Made by a program: the position numbers and the translations under genes. Under the pieces are notes generated by a model that searched no databases, had not been told where the DNA came from, and saw nothing but the letters and a program-made list of their open reading frames with translations. Positions 38,380-47,377 of a stretch of DNA of 55,555 nucleotides are shown piece after piece. The stretch covers positions 1-55,555 of the forward strand of contig JAJTGC010000026.1 in NCBI GenBank assembly GCA_021298975.1, in the 5' to 3' direction. The stretch comes from Oxalobacteraceae bacterium (GTDB lineage Bacteria > Pseudomonadota > Gammaproteobacteria > Burkholderiales > Burkholderiaceae_D). Each line of letters starts with the position of its first letter. The stretch's first letter is position 1.

Positions 38380-39459
38380 ATGCACGCTGCAATCAGCGAA
38401 ATAAAATCGGTTGAAGACGCCGCAAAGAAAGCGGTGACCAACACCCTTTTCTCCCCGCGGTTTTATACAACCGATTACGAAGCGATGAATCGTATCAGTG
38501 TCGAGCCCGTGCGGGCTGACTGGGATGCGATGATGGCTGAATATGAGGGTGACAACAATCACGATCATTTTCAGCGCGATGCGGCGTTCGCTGAGGAGGC
38601 GCGTGAGCTGGCGCACAAGATGTCGCCGGAATTGCGTCAGGAGTTTCTGGACTTTCTGGTCAGCTCGCTGACCTCCGAATTTTCGGGTTGTGTGCTTTAC
38701 AACGAGATCAAGCGCAATGTCAGTAATCCCGATATCAAGAAGCTGATGGAGTACATGGCACGCGACGAGTCACGTCATGCCGGCTTCATCAATTCTTCGC
38801 TGAAGGATTATGGTCTGGGCATCGATCTGGGTAATCTGAAGCGCAGCAAGAGCTATACCTATTTCAAGCCGAAATATATTTTCTACGCGACCTACCTGTC
38901 CGAAAAGATTGGTTATGCGCGCTATATCAAGATTTTCCGTCAGCTCGAAAAACATCCGGACAAGCGCTTTCATCCGATCTTTCGCTGGTTCCAGCGTTGG
39001 TGCAATGACGAGTTCCGTCACGGCGAATCATTTGCATTGATCATGCGCGCCAATCCCGATCTGCTCAAGGGCGGCAATGTGTTGTGGATACGGTTTTTCC
39101 TGCTCGCAGTCTATGCAACCATGTATGTGCGCGATCACACCCGGCCCGAGCTCAAGCAGGCGATGGGTCTGGAGCCCACCGAGTATGACTTTGATGTCTT
39201 TCGCATTACGAACGAAATCACCAAGCAGGTATTTCCGGTCGTGCTGGACATTGATCATCCGGCCTTCCATCCCAATCTCGACCGCCTCTATCAATGCGCG
39301 ATGCGTGCCGATGCGGGCAAGGCGGCCGGTGGCATTGTCGGCCATCTGAAAAAGGCGTTCTGGAGTGTGGCGGGTGCAGCGGTCTTTGTGCGGATGTATT
39401 TCATCCCGGTTCAGTCCAACACCTTGCCGCCGTCGGCACGACTTGTTCCCAGCTGGTGA
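38380..39459 (+). CDS. acsF: Oxygen-dependent Mg-protoporphyrin monomethyl ester cyclase
   Basis: A 359-residue ferritin-like di-iron enzyme. Iron ligand motifs [21 protein letters not shown] and DEFRHGESF are present at roughly 100-residue spacing. It makes the isocyclic ring of protochlorophyllide using oxygen. It begins 6 bases after the small membrane ORF and is followed by puhE. No anaerobic bchE is in the window. No BciE partner gene is recognised nearby, consistent with betaproteobacterial enzymes that act alone in Rubrivivax. Confidence 0.96.
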   Translation: MHAAISEIKSVEDAAKKAVTNTLFSPRFYTTDYEAMNRISVEPVRADWDAMMAEYEGDNNHDHFQRDAAFAEEARELAHKMSPELRQEFLDFLVSSLTSEFSGCVLYNEIKRNVSNPDIKKLMEYMARDESRHAGFINSSLKDYGLGIDLGNLKRSKSYTYFKPKYIFYATYLSEKIGYARYIKIFRQLEKHPDKRFHPIFRWFQRWCNDEFRHGESFALIMRANPDLLKGGNVLWIRFFLLAVYATMYVRDHTRPELKQAMGLEPTEYDFDVFRITNEITKQVFPVVLDIDHPAFHPNLDRLYQCAMRADAGKAAGGIVGHLKKAFWSVAGAAVFVRMYFIPVQSNTLPPSARLVPSW

Positions 39460-39477
39460 TGCTCAGGTGAGTTTCTG

Positions 39478-40239
39478 ATGTCACAGTATCTGTTTCCGGC
39501 GCTGTTCACGCTGTTTGTCTGGTGGTTTTCCACCGGCGTGATCATGTATCTGGGCCGGCTGCCGCGCTGGACGTTCAAATGGACGCTGCTCAAGTTCACG
39601 CTCTTGCTGGGCTTTGCGCTGGTGGGCTTGTCGATGTCGGCATCGCGCACCACCGTGGCTTCAGCCTACTGTGCATTCACGTGCGCGGTGCTGGTCTGGA
39701 GTTGGCAGGAAATCGCGTTTCTGCTCGGTTATGTGACCGGCGCACGGCGCAGCGAATGTCCGCCTGATAGTCGGGGTTGGCAGCGGGTGCGTCATGCGAC
39801 CGAAGCGATACTGCATCACGAGATGGCGCTGATACTGCTCGCGCTGATGGTATTTGCGGTCAGCTGGGACAAACCCAACCAGACCGGTTGGTGGACGTAT
39901 CTGGTGCTGTGGTCCATGCGTCTCTCGGCCAAGCTCAATCTTTTTCTCGGTGTGCGCAATCTCTCGGAAAATTTTCTGCCGGCGCATCTCGCCTATCTGC
40001 AAAGCTATTTCACGCGCCGCTCATGGAATTGGTTGATGCCGGTGTCGGTCAGCGCAGCGGTGGCCGTCGTGGTGCCACTCTGGATGGCGGTATCGGTACA
40101 GCCGCAAGACGCATTTGCGGCGACCAGCCTCTGTCTGGTAGCCGGGCTGTTGACGCTCGCTGTCATCGAGCACCTGTTCATGATCCTGCCCTTGCCAACC
40201 ACGTGGATGTGGAAATGGGGTATGCGCGAAGAGGTTTGA
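39478..40239 (+). CDS. puhE: PuhE (DUF3623), photosynthetic complex assembly protein
   Basis: A 253-residue membrane protein with about seven hydrophobic segments, WWFSTGVIMYLGRLP near the start and LLPLPTTWMWKWG-like end (LPLPTTWMWKWG), matching the DUF3623/PuhE family found after acsF in purple bacteria. It modulates reaction-centre/LH1 and BChl formation in R. capsulatus. It closes the plus-strand bch operon. Confidence 0.9.
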   Translation: MSQYLFPALFTLFVWWFSTGVIMYLGRLPRWTFKWTLLKFTLLLGFALVGLSMSASRTTVASAYCAFTCAVLVWSWQEIAFLLGYVTGARRSECPPDSRGWQRVRHATEAILHHEMALILLALMVFAVSWDKPNQTGWWTYLVLWSMRLSAKLNLFLGVRNLSENFLPAHLAYLQSYFTRRSWNWLMPVSVSAAVAVVVPLWMAVSVQPQDAFAATSLCLVAGLLTLAVIEHLFMILPLPTTWMWKWGMREEV

Positions 40240-40275
40240 TTTTTTACAAACCTCCCGCTACAAACTGCCCCTGCT

Positions 40276-41247
40276 TTATCCGAGTTCTTCTTCCATGTAG
40301 GCCTTCACGACGTCGTCAAAACTGGCGTCGTGTACGAAGCCCATTTTCTCTGCACGCGCCGTGACGAAATCCCCCGGCCAGGTGCGCACGAGTTTCAGGA
40401 TGGCAGGATCTTCTTTCCATTCCACTAGTTTCATGGTGTTCGCACCGGCGACCCGTCCCATCGCAGCCACCATCTCGCCAACCGTGGTTGTCAGTCCCGG
40501 CAAATTCACCGCACCCGCCGAGCCAAACGCGGCGCTATCGAGTTCATGTGCGTGAATCAAATTGTGGACCGTGCTGCGCGGTGACAAAGCCCAGACCTTG
40601 GTCTCGGGCGGCACCGGGCAGACCGATACCACCCCATTCAACGGCTCGCGGATGATGCCACTCGCAAAACTCGACGCCGCCTTGTTGGCTTTGCCGGGAC
40701 GCACAGTCACGGTAGGCAGGCGCAGCGAGCGGCCGTCAACAAAGCCTTTGCGGCTGTAATCCGTCACCATCAATTCACACATCGCTTTTTGGGCACCATA
40801 CGAGCCTTGCGGTGTCGCGGGTGTGGTGTCCAGCACCTTGGGTGGCAGATCGCCACCAAACACCGCGACCGAACTGGTGAACACCAGACGTGGCCGGTTG
40901 CCGTTCTTGCGTGCCTGCTCCAGCAAGACGCGGGTAGCATCAAGGTTGATGCGCATGCCCAGATCAAAATCGCTTTCCGCTTCGCCGCTGACCACCGCCG
41001 CCAGATGGAAAACAGATTGCACCGACGGGGTGAGCGCGTTGGCAATGACGGCGGGATCAGCCGCGTCGCCCACCATGATCGCAATGCGCGGGTCATCAAA
41101 GCCCTGTGCCGGCACCTGATCGAGCAGTGTGATGCGCGAGATTTTTTCCGCTTGTCCCGAAGCGCCAGCTAGCGTGCCGCGTGCCAGCAGCTGTCGCGCC
41201 AGTTTTGAACCCAGAAAACCAGCGCCACCCGTGATCAGGACTTCCAT
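40276..41247 (-). CDS. denD: D-erythronate dehydrogenase-like NAD-dependent epimerase/dehydrogenase
   Basis: A 323-residue short-chain dehydrogenase of the extended type: Rossmann motif GGAGFLGSKLA near residue 7 and catalytic YGAQK near residue 145. The overall pattern (LITGGAGFLGSKLA, LPTVTVRPGKANKAASSF) is that of DenD, which oxidises D-erythronate at C2. ATG 41247 has a GGAGA ribosome site, and the two upstream methionines do not. It is divergent from the otnI-like gene, its usual pathway partner. Confidence 0.82.
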   Translation of the reverse strand: MEVLITGGAGFLGSKLARQLLARGTLAGASGQAEKISRITLLDQVPAQGFDDPRIAIMVGDAADPAVIANALTPSVQSVFHLAAVVSGEAESDFDLGMRINLDATRVLLEQARKNGNRPRLVFTSSVAVFGGDLPPKVLDTTPATPQGSYGAQKAMCELMVTDYSRKGFVDGRSLRLPTVTVRPGKANKAASSFASGIIREPLNGVVSVCPVPPETKVWALSPRSTVHNLIHAHELDSAAFGSAGAVNLPGLTTTVGEMVAAMGRVAGANTMKLVEWKEDPAILKLVRTWPGDFVTARAEKMGFVHDASFDDVVKAYMEEELG

Positions 41248-41279
41248 GCTTGTCTCCATTATTGTTGTGATTGAACCAA

Positions 41280-41380
41280 GAGGCTCGAACAAAAAACCGC
41301 TAGCGTTGTTGCACCGTCTTGCCGCACAGCGGTACTGTCTGCGACGGCGCGTCTAGCCAGCGACTTTTTGTTCGAGCCTC
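41280..41380. repeat. Long imperfect hairpin between denD and otnI
   Basis: Inverted arms GAGGCTCGAACAAAAA (41280-41295) and its complement (41365-41380) enclose about 70 bases with further partial pairing (CCGTC/GACGG, CTAGC-like elements). Transcripts in either direction could fold into a tall hairpin. It is compatible with a small non-autonomous (MITE/REP-like) insertion or a regulatory stem-loop; no flanking target duplication is obvious. Confidence 0.6.
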
Positions 41381-41447
41381 TACGCAAAAGGATAAGGGCA
41401 GGGCTTGTATCATGGCAACTTAATTTCACCTTTCGCGGGCCAGCGTC

Positions 41448-42251
41448 ATGCCGAAATTCGCCGCCAATCTGAGTTTCCTGTTTAATGAAGTGCCTTTCAT
41501 GGCGCGCTTTGCTGCTGCTGCGGCGGCAGGATTTCGTGGGGTTGAGTATTTGTTTCCCTACGAAGAAGACAAGCAGGCGATTGCACAGGCGCTGCGCGAA
41601 AACGGTCTGGAAAATGTCCTGTTCAATTTGCCGCCCGGCGACTGGGCCGCTGGCGAACGTGGTTTGGGCGCGCTGCCGGGGCGGGAGCAGGAGTTTCAGG
41701 CGGGCGTGGCGCTGGCGCTGGATTATGCGATGGCCGCCGGAACCAAGCACTTGCATGCGTTGGCGGGTATCGTGCCTGCCGACGCAGATCGGGATCGCTG
41801 CCGCCAGACTTTTGCAGCCAATTTGCGTTATGCCTGCGAACAGCTTGCGCCGCATGGCATCACGCTTTTAATCGAGCCGATTAATACGCGCGACATGCCG
41901 GGTTACTTCCTGAATTATCAAAAGGACGCCCATGCGTTGCTGGCCGAGGTGGGTGCGCCCAATCTCAAAGTGCAGATGGATTTCTATCATGCGCAAATCA
42001 TGGAGGGCGACATCATCCGCACCTTCCGGCGCTATCAGCCCGATGTCGGCCATGTGCAGATTGCCAGCGTGCCCGAGCGACATGAACCGGATCTGGGTGA
42101 GCTGAATTATCCGTGGCTGTTTGCCATGATGGATGACGCGGGCTATGACGGATGGATCGGTTGCGAGTACCGGCCGCGTGCGGCCACAACGGACGGACTG
42201 GCATGGATGAGGCTGTATCAAGCCCGAGGCAAAGACAACAAAGCCCGATAA
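41448..42251 (+). CDS. otnI: 2-oxo-tetronate isomerase (hydroxypyruvate isomerase family)
   Basis: A 267-residue TIM-barrel xylose-isomerase-like protein with metal-binding acids in [19 protein letters not shown] and GWIGCEYRP. The family includes hydroxypyruvate isomerase (Hyi/Gip) and OtnI. Pairing with a DenD-like dehydrogenase favours OtnI, which isomerises 2-oxo-tetronate for breakdown of D-erythronate or threonate. The kinase (OtnK) and aldolase (OtnC) partners are not in the window. The stop overlaps the convergent next gene by 34 bases. Confidence 0.82.
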   Translation: MPKFAANLSFLFNEVPFMARFAAAAAAGFRGVEYLFPYEEDKQAIAQALRENGLENVLFNLPPGDWAAGERGLGALPGREQEFQAGVALALDYAMAAGTKHLHALAGIVPADADRDRCRQTFAANLRYACEQLAPHGITLLIEPINTRDMPGYFLNYQKDAHALLAEVGAPNLKVQMDFYHAQIMEGDIIRTFRRYQPDVGHVQIASVPERHEPDLGELNYPWLFAMMDDAGYDGWIGCEYRPRAATTDGLAWMRLYQARGKDNKAR

Positions 42252-43642
42252 AGCAACTCGGCGATCGCTATATGGTTGTTGTGTATTGCTGTTGAAGCCA
42301 GTTCGGATGAGAGACCCGCGTCACGACCCGCACCATTTTTTAACAACAACTCAACCATATTGGCATCGCCCTTCTTGACTGCCAAGCTCAATACAGTATT
42401 ACCGTTGTCGGAATAATTCATATTGGCACCATGCTCAAGCAGAAGTGCGGCTGCAACTTTCGAACCCTGCATTACCGCACTAAGTAAAGCCGAATTTCCA
42501 CACACATCTGTTTCGTTTGAGTTTGCGCCTTGTGCCAGCAGCTTTGACAGCAGTTCATTATTTTCCGCCATGAGGGCGGAGAGTATCGGGCCGACACCGA
42601 CGCCGTCGGTGTGCCATAAATTTGCTCCGCTTCTGAGGAAGAGATCAATAATCGGTTCAAAACCCTCAAGGATTGCGACATTGAGTGACAGAACGCCCGT
42701 TGATGAGGGCTGGTCAATCAGGTCAGAACAATCTTTCAGTAATTGCTCCACGCTATGCAGATCCCGACGTCCGATGCGTGCCTGCAAAAGCTCTGCGATG
42801 GCACCAGACACAGGCGTTGTCAGATCGCGTTTCTGACGGACTGTGTCGATGGCCGAAAGATAAAAATCGGCTTTGTCCCGAAGCCCGGCCTCAAGTCGAT
42901 GAGCCAGTCGTTCCTCTTGCAGATCAGCAGCCAATTTGGGCGCATGCACAATCAGAGGCGCCTGCAAATGGCCACCCAGCATGCGCATGCAATCCCCACT
43001 GCGACTGCTCGCCAGAAAGAACAATCGTGAAGGATTGACGGCTTCACCGCGCTGCACGCAGCCACTGATATAACTCGCTGCAGCATCCATTGCCGCGCCA
43101 TAGTGGTTGGGACATGTAAATTTTTTGCTGGAGTAAACAATAAAATAAGCCGACTGCCATAAAGGGTTGTCGGGGAGCAGATCCTTGCTGAGTTCGCCTG
43201 AATAGCAACTGAGAATATGAACAACAGGTAACGGCAGGTGTGTTCTTGCTTGAGTGGGGTTCAATTTTTTCGCGTACGAAAATAATTGTTCAAAAAATTC
43301 CACGGTGCCCAGAACACCCTCGGGTGACGAATTGATCAGCAAATGGTGCTTGTTATTATTTGTTTTACGTGACGAGGCACCATGAACATACAACATCAAA
43401 TGAGAGCCGTTGATTAATCTCCGGGCAATTTTTTCTATGAGCCTTTTGGGCTCCAGCTTCTGATTGCCCGTACCAATCGTCTTTATTTTCAGCTGATGAG
43501 CGATCCAGTTGTTTTTCAGCGAATCGACAACATCAGGGACAATCCCCATGCCAAACACGCAGGTGATCGGCGGGCACTTTATTTTTTCTTGGCCGGGTAA
43601 TCGCCGGGAAATGCTGTCTGATTGACGCGGTAAAGCCTGCAT
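42218..43642 (-). CDS. Putative caspase-fold protease domain fused to ankyrin repeats
   Basis: A 474-residue protein of unusual design. Residues about 27-260 have alternating strands with YVHGA (His87) and, about 59 residues later, [12 protein letters not shown] (Cys146). This His...Cys pair, with CYSG after a strand, resembles caspase/CHAT-type cysteine proteases. Residues about 320-470 form four to five ankyrin repeats ([48 protein letters not shown]). ATG 43642 follows a strong GAGGA site; a longer start at 43702 lacks one. It may cleave partners held by the repeats. Function is inferred; the protease reading is not proven. Base composition is lower in GC than the bch genes. Confidence 0.55.
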   Translation of the reverse strand: MQALPRQSDSISRRLPGQEKIKCPPITCVFGMGIVPDVVDSLKNNWIAHQLKIKTIGTGNQKLEPKRLIEKIARRLINGSHLMLYVHGASSRKTNNNKHHLLINSSPEGVLGTVEFFEQLFSYAKKLNPTQARTHLPLPVVHILSCYSGELSKDLLPDNPLWQSAYFIVYSSKKFTCPNHYGAAMDAAASYISGCVQRGEAVNPSRLFFLASSRSGDCMRMLGGHLQAPLIVHAPKLAADLQEERLAHRLEAGLRDKADFYLSAIDTVRQKRDLTTPVSGAIAELLQARIGRRDLHSVEQLLKDCSDLIDQPSSTGVLSLNVAILEGFEPIIDLFLRSGANLWHTDGVGVGPILSALMAENNELLSKLLAQGANSNETDVCGNSALLSAVMQGSKVAAALLLEHGANMNYSDNGNTVLSLAVKKGDANMVELLLKNGAGRDAGLSSELASTAIHNNHIAIAELLYRALLSLPRA

Positions 43643-43731
43643 GTTTGTCCTCGGATGTTTTCCATTTCTATGATGAAGCAGCTTGCAAAAATCAGTGTCC
43701 AAAAGTAAGGCTCAGGTTCCGTGATGCATAA

Positions 43732-43754
43732 AAAAGCCGCTCTAGGCGGCTTTT
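43732..43754. terminator. Intrinsic terminator
   Basis: AAAAGCCGC-TCTAG-GCGGCTTTT stem-loop between the ssb-like gene and the ankyrin gene. It can stop minus-strand transcripts from the SSB gene just before the protease/ankyrin gene begins. Confidence 0.75.
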
Positions 43755-43785
43755 ACTGACGAACCCCCTGTTTTGGTGAGTTGTC

Positions 43786-44214
43786 TCAGAAAGACACACC
43801 TTGTCCAGCCGCCGACTCTCCCGGGGTTCTTTCAAAGCGTGGTGTTGCGTGCACATCCAGCGGCGCTCTGAACTCTGAGGGGCGGTGCAGCAAGCGCAGT
43901 TCGTCGCCGACGATCTCCGTTGTGTGCCGTTCGACGCCATCCTTGCCCGTCCACTTGCGCGTTTGCAGATGGCCTTCCACATAGACCAGCGCGCCTTTCT
44001 TCAGATGCTGTCCGGCCATGTCTGCCAGTCGTTTGTAAAGTACAACCCGATGCCATTCGGTGGCGTCGCGCCTTGCACTGGTCGATTTGTTTTTCCATCC
44101 CTCGCTCGTCGCTATCGACAAATGCGCGACCGTCTCCCCACTGTTCATCGTGCGCACATCAGGATCGTGGCCCAGATGGCCGATCAGTAAAGTCTTGTTC
44201 AATGTTCCGGTCAT
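43786..44214 (-). CDS. ssb: Single-stranded DNA-binding protein, atypical paralogue
   Basis: A 142-residue SSB (MTGTLNKTLLIGHLGHDPDV, then EWHRVVLYKRLADMAGQHLKKGALVYVEG). The OB fold is intact, but the tail is short and ends GQGVSF, without the acidic DDDIPF-like tip that recruits partner proteins in housekeeping SSB. It is therefore probably a secondary SSB, of the kind seen on mobile or accessory elements. ATG 44214 has AGGACATCACC before it. No other replication gene is nearby. Confidence 0.85.
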   Translation of the reverse strand: MTGTLNKTLLIGHLGHDPDVRTMNSGETVAHLSIATSEGWKNKSTSARRDATEWHRVVLYKRLADMAGQHLKKGALVYVEGHLQTRKWTGKDGVERHTTEIVGDELRLLHRPSEFRAPLDVHATPRFERTPGESAAGQGVSF

Positions 44215-44468
44215 GGTGATGTCCTTGGTTTTGGTCAACGGGCGGGGTATCAGGCGTGAACATCGGGTGTGGTCGACTGCGACAAGCGTTACGCAGAGAG
44301 TCCCCCATATCAAAATCCTGAGAGTTCGACCGACAAGTTGCCGAAAGGGTCAGGCGAAGTGCAGGCTTTTTGAGCAAAGATCGGCGAGCAAAGTATCTGC
44401 GAAGACACAGATTTCCAGTAAACAGGTGCTCTGGGGATGATGTGGGGTGAGCAGCCCTTGGGCTGAAA

Positions 44469-44894
44469 TCAGGCCGGTATGGCCGACCGGTGAAAGCTGA
44501 CGATCTCCCAGCGCCCTTCGCGCAAGGCGATGGCGATACTCAAACGCCCGATGCCTTCCACCTGTTTGCCATCAATCGTCAATTGCCATTCGTCGTAACC
44601 TGTCACGACGGCGCTGCCCGACGACAGTTCGGTGACGGTGATTTGCCCAAGCGCCGCCGAGAGCGGCGCATAGTTCTTGAGCACGACCTCGAAGTAGGCT
44701 TTGATTCCATCGGGTGAGCTCACCAGTGTTTGGGTGCTTGTTCCAAAGAAGCGGGCATCGTGCGCAAAAGCAGCGAGTATTCCATCAAGATCATTACGAT
44801 TGACCGCATTGATCCATGCGTGAACCGCGCCGAGTGCGCCGGCGGTGGGATCGAGGTTGGCGGGTGAGGAAGCGGGGGTCATGGCTGCGGTCAT
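44469..44894 (-). CDS. SnoaL-like / NTF2-fold protein
   Basis: A 141-residue NTF2-like protein: AVHAWINAVNRNDLDGILAAFAHDARFFGTS, then YDEWQL and the C-terminal WEIVSFHRSA strands of the SgcJ/SnoaL-like group. These small folds bind or turn over hydrophobic molecules, and the substrate is unknown. It stands alone in the minus direction, 12 bases from the tautomerase gene end. The 254 bases between it and the SSB start contain nothing recognisable. Confidence 0.75.
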   Translation of the reverse strand: MTAAMTPASSPANLDPTAGALGAVHAWINAVNRNDLDGILAAFAHDARFFGTSTQTLVSSPDGIKAYFEVVLKNYAPLSAALGQITVTELSSGSAVVTGYDEWQLTIDGKQVEGIGRLSIAIALREGRWEIVSFHRSAIPA

Positions 44895-44906
44895 TGTAGC
44901 GATAAT

Positions 44907-45311
44907 TTATCGGGCGACATCGTATTCCTTTGGCGCGTATTGCATCTCTCCATTGCCAAATGACCAGTTTTCTTTGCTGACTTCAACTAAATTAATAACA
45001 ATATCCTGGGGTCTGACCTTGAGCTTTTCAACCAAGTCTTCACAAATGGACTTGTAGAATTTTTTCTTTATCTCCGTCGTTCTGCCCTCGTTCAGAGTCA
45101 CTTGGATGAAGATGATTCCTTCAGAATACTCAATACCCAAATAACTTTTAGGCATCACCAGTTCTGCGTTGTCATGCCGGGTAATGACTTGAAACTTGTC
45201 ATCTTTAGGCACGTTAATATGCGCCGTCATCACTTCATAAACAATTTCGCCGACTTGCTGGGCAAAACCTTCTGGATGTTTTTTACTTAGATCGATTCTG
45301 ACCAATGGCAT
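44907..45311 (-). CDS. Tautomerase family protein
   Basis: A 134-residue protein whose mature N terminus is Pro-1 (MPLVRIDLSKKHPEGFAQQVG), the catalytic proline of 4-oxalocrotonate tautomerase relatives. It carries GIIFIQVTLNEGRTTEIKKKFYKSI, a long-form tautomerase pattern. The metabolite is unknown. Low GC content differs from the bch genes. An AGGAGAC site lies upstream. Confidence 0.8.
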   Translation of the reverse strand: MPLVRIDLSKKHPEGFAQQVGEIVYEVMTAHINVPKDDKFQVITRHDNAELVMPKSYLGIEYSEGIIFIQVTLNEGRTTEIKKKFYKSICEDLVEKLKVRPQDIVINLVEVSKENWSFGNGEMQYAPKEYDVAR

Positions 45312-45391
45312 AAAGTCTCCTGATTTGCTTTTACATTATTAAAATCTGAAAAGCGAAGTATGCCATCCAATCCTTGGGGCCCCAAAAAAGT

Positions 45392-45441
45392 AGCCCAACA
45401 AGTGGGCTGTTTCTTGGTGGCCCGGGGGGAATCGAACCGAG
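45392..45441 (-). repeat. tRNA 3'-tail repeat A with terminator hairpin
   Basis: On the minus strand: GGTTCGATTCC (T-loop, 45428-45438) followed by an acceptor-like strand and CCA ending at 45415, then a small hairpin AGCCCA-CTTGT-TGGGCT at 45392-45408 with a T-rich flank. It matches the tail of a tRNA followed by its terminator. Copies B, C and D are direct repeats of it. It lies 49 bases beyond the Txe/YoeB-like stop and bounds the toxin-antitoxin region on its tautomerase side. Confidence 0.8.
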
Positions 45442-45486
45442 TAGAAGATGGGTGATCCTGTCTCTGTGCGGCTTATTCAGTTTGCT

Positions 45487-45750
45487 TTATTCGTAATGAG
45501 TCCACATTCTCAGAATACGAACGGTCTTTTCTTTGCGAAAAATTTCGTAAACAAGGCGATGTTGAATGTTAATTTTTCGTGAATAAGCAACTTTTAAATC
45601 GCCGACCAGCTTTTCATGCGGCGGAGGATTTTGAAGTGGGTCTAACGCCAACATATCGAGTAATACTTGGGCTTTATCTCTTAACCCAGCCGCCGCGAGT
45701 TTTCTTGCGTCTTTCAGAGCGTGCCATCGACTGCCGAGTTTCGCAAGCAC
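45487..45750 (-). CDS. Orphan Txe/YoeB-type toxin, 5' end truncated
   Basis: The 87-residue frame ends like a YoeB toxin (HEKLVGDLKVAYSRKINIQ, then RLVYEI and LRMWTHYE, with the catalytic His and terminal Tyr-Glu). The usual N-terminal strand is lacking; the frame opens into unrelated sequence near HALKDARKLA. No YefM antitoxin lies upstream; the hipA stop is 71 bases away. Probably a leftover of a YefM-YoeB module cut by a rearrangement next to HipBA. It may not be functional. Confidence 0.65.
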   Translation of the reverse strand: MLAKLGSRWHALKDARKLAAAGLRDKAQVLLDMLALDPLQNPPPHEKLVGDLKVAYSRKINIQHRLVYEIFRKEKTVRILRMWTHYE

Positions 45751-45820
45751 ACGAAGCTTTCCGATCAGGCCGTGATCAGCAGCCGACGCTGATAGCCGGT
45801 GTTTTTGAATACCAAGTGGC

Positions 45821-47116
45821 TCACGCGGATGGTTCAGTCTCGTCCTCCATGTCAGCGGCAGATACGCTGAGTTTTTTTACTGTCAGGGCGCAGCGTTGCT
45901 CGATCAAGGTCACAATTTGTTCAACTACGCCATGGCTAGCGAAGCCACGCGAGGGGTCTGACCGCAATTCACGCGCGGTAGTCGGCATCGACTTTGCCAA
46001 GGCCAGAATCCGCTTTTTGGCCTGAGCCCTGCTGAGGCCAACGGCTTGCAGGAACTGCTCCCAGTGCCGTGCCTGCACTTCGCTGAACTTGTATTTGCCG
46101 CCGATCTTCATCGCCATCTTGGGTGTCAGATTTGGATAGACCGCCGTCGAAAGCACGTCATAGAGCGGCGCCAAGACAGCCGACTTGCCCGGGTAGACCA
46201 ACGAGAAATTCTTGGCATGCGCGTCGTGATTGCCAATCAACGCGTTGAAGATCACGTAGTCGAGCATGCGCAGGATGTGTGGGGCGCTGGGGCGCATAAC
46301 GCGCCGAACCAGATCGAAACATTGCGCCAGATCGGGACCGCCTTCGTTCTGGTATTTCATTTCAGGTACCACGCCCAGCGCCTGACAAAAGTCCTCTTGA
46401 TGCAGCCGCTGCCTCTGGCCTTGTGCATGGGTCACCCGGTCGTAGCGCTCGACCAGCAAGAACTGTCGCCCGAGCACGGATCGTACCTGCGACTTGGCCG
46501 GCTTGAGCTGCATGGCCTCTGCCAGCGCCAGGCAAAAGGCTTCGTTGATCACTGTGTCAGCTAAAGTACGAATGGCAGGCTTCAGGATATGCGAACTGGG
46601 CGTTCCATTTCTCGGCAGTCCGATCCGGTCCCCATCGAAGACCACGGGCAGCTTGTCTTGCGCGCCCGCCAGTGAGAGCCGCAGGCCATCCTTGCCGGCC
46701 AACATCGGCCGATGTGGCAGTTCATCAAGAATAGCGACGATCTCTTCGTCGCTTAGCCACTGTACGTCCTGGTCATGCTCGGGACTGCACAGCGGCTGCC
46801 CTGGCTCCAATAAGGTCACGGCCCCGGCACACTCACCACCGATGTGATCGAGCAGCGCAAAATCGTTCTCGCTCGACACCTGAAATTGCTGGGCAAGGAG
46901 GCGCCTGAGTTGTCCCTCCGGCAACAGCCCTGCAAAGAAGGGGCGCGTGTGGTGATCGTCGAACGGTTCTGCTTGTAGAGGCAGCGAGCCAGACAGGGTC
47001 ACTGCGAGAGGGCATGAGAGCCAATCCGGGGCATACCGGAAATTCAGCCGTCCATTGATGAGGACCAGGGTGCCAACCCGCTCGGCGAAAAGCCAGACTT
47101 CAAGCTCACGCGCCAT
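45821..47116 (-). CDS. hipA: HipA family serine/threonine kinase toxin
   Basis: A 431-residue HipA: N-terminal couple domain (MARELEVWLFAERVG), LSLAGAQDKLPV, the catalytic NHDAHAKNFSL loop (with active aspartate) and LAPLYDVLSTAVY metal site. HipA phosphorylates glutamyl-tRNA synthetase in E. coli and causes persistence. ATG 47116 overlaps the hipB stop by 11 bases. The longer frame upstream runs across hipB and is not real. Confidence 0.9.
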   Translation of the reverse strand: MARELEVWLFAERVGTLVLINGRLNFRYAPDWLSCPLAVTLSGSLPLQAEPFDDHHTRPFFAGLLPEGQLRRLLAQQFQVSSENDFALLDHIGGECAGAVTLLEPGQPLCSPEHDQDVQWLSDEEIVAILDELPHRPMLAGKDGLRLSLAGAQDKLPVVFDGDRIGLPRNGTPSSHILKPAIRTLADTVINEAFCLALAEAMQLKPAKSQVRSVLGRQFLLVERYDRVTHAQGQRQRLHQEDFCQALGVVPEMKYQNEGGPDLAQCFDLVRRVMRPSAPHILRMLDYVIFNALIGNHDAHAKNFSLVYPGKSAVLAPLYDVLSTAVYPNLTPKMAMKIGGKYKFSEVQARHWEQFLQAVGLSRAQAKKRILALAKSMPTTARELRSDPSRGFASHGVVEQIVTLIEQRCALTVKKLSVSAADMEDETEPSA

Positions 47117-47366
47117 GCTGGTTGCCTTCAGGCTGATTTTCAGGGGCGGATGATGGCAGTCCGATGAGTTGGAGCGTTCCTCCCAGGGCGTCAATCACCC
47201 GCAGCACGTTTTCCAGCCGGAGCGTGGCCTTGCCTGCTTCAAGGTCGACGATGAAGCGCACCCCAACGCCTGCAGCCAGAGCCAGCTGAGGCTGTGTCAG
47301 GCCCAGTTGCTTGCGTGCAGCACGTAGTGCGTCACCGAGTTGTTTTGTGGTCTGTATGGAGCTCAT
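47106..47366 (-). CDS. hipB: HipB-type Xre antitoxin
   Basis: An 86-residue Xre helix-turn-helix protein (LGDALRAARKQLGLTQPQLALAAGVGVRFIVDLE) that represses hipBA and blocks HipA. ATG 47366 follows a GTG 3 bases upstream. It overlaps the hipA start. Three palindromic sites upstream are its likely operators. Confidence 0.9.
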   Translation of the reverse strand: MSSIQTTKQLGDALRAARKQLGLTQPQLALAAGVGVRFIVDLEAGKATLRLENVLRVIDALGGTLQLIGLPSSAPENQPEGNQHGA

Positions 47367-47377
47367 CACTGATCTTG

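Noticed and set aside
45415-45438. Complete tRNA genes at repeats A, B and C
   Set aside because: No 5' half, D arm or anticodon arm is present; only the 3' tail.
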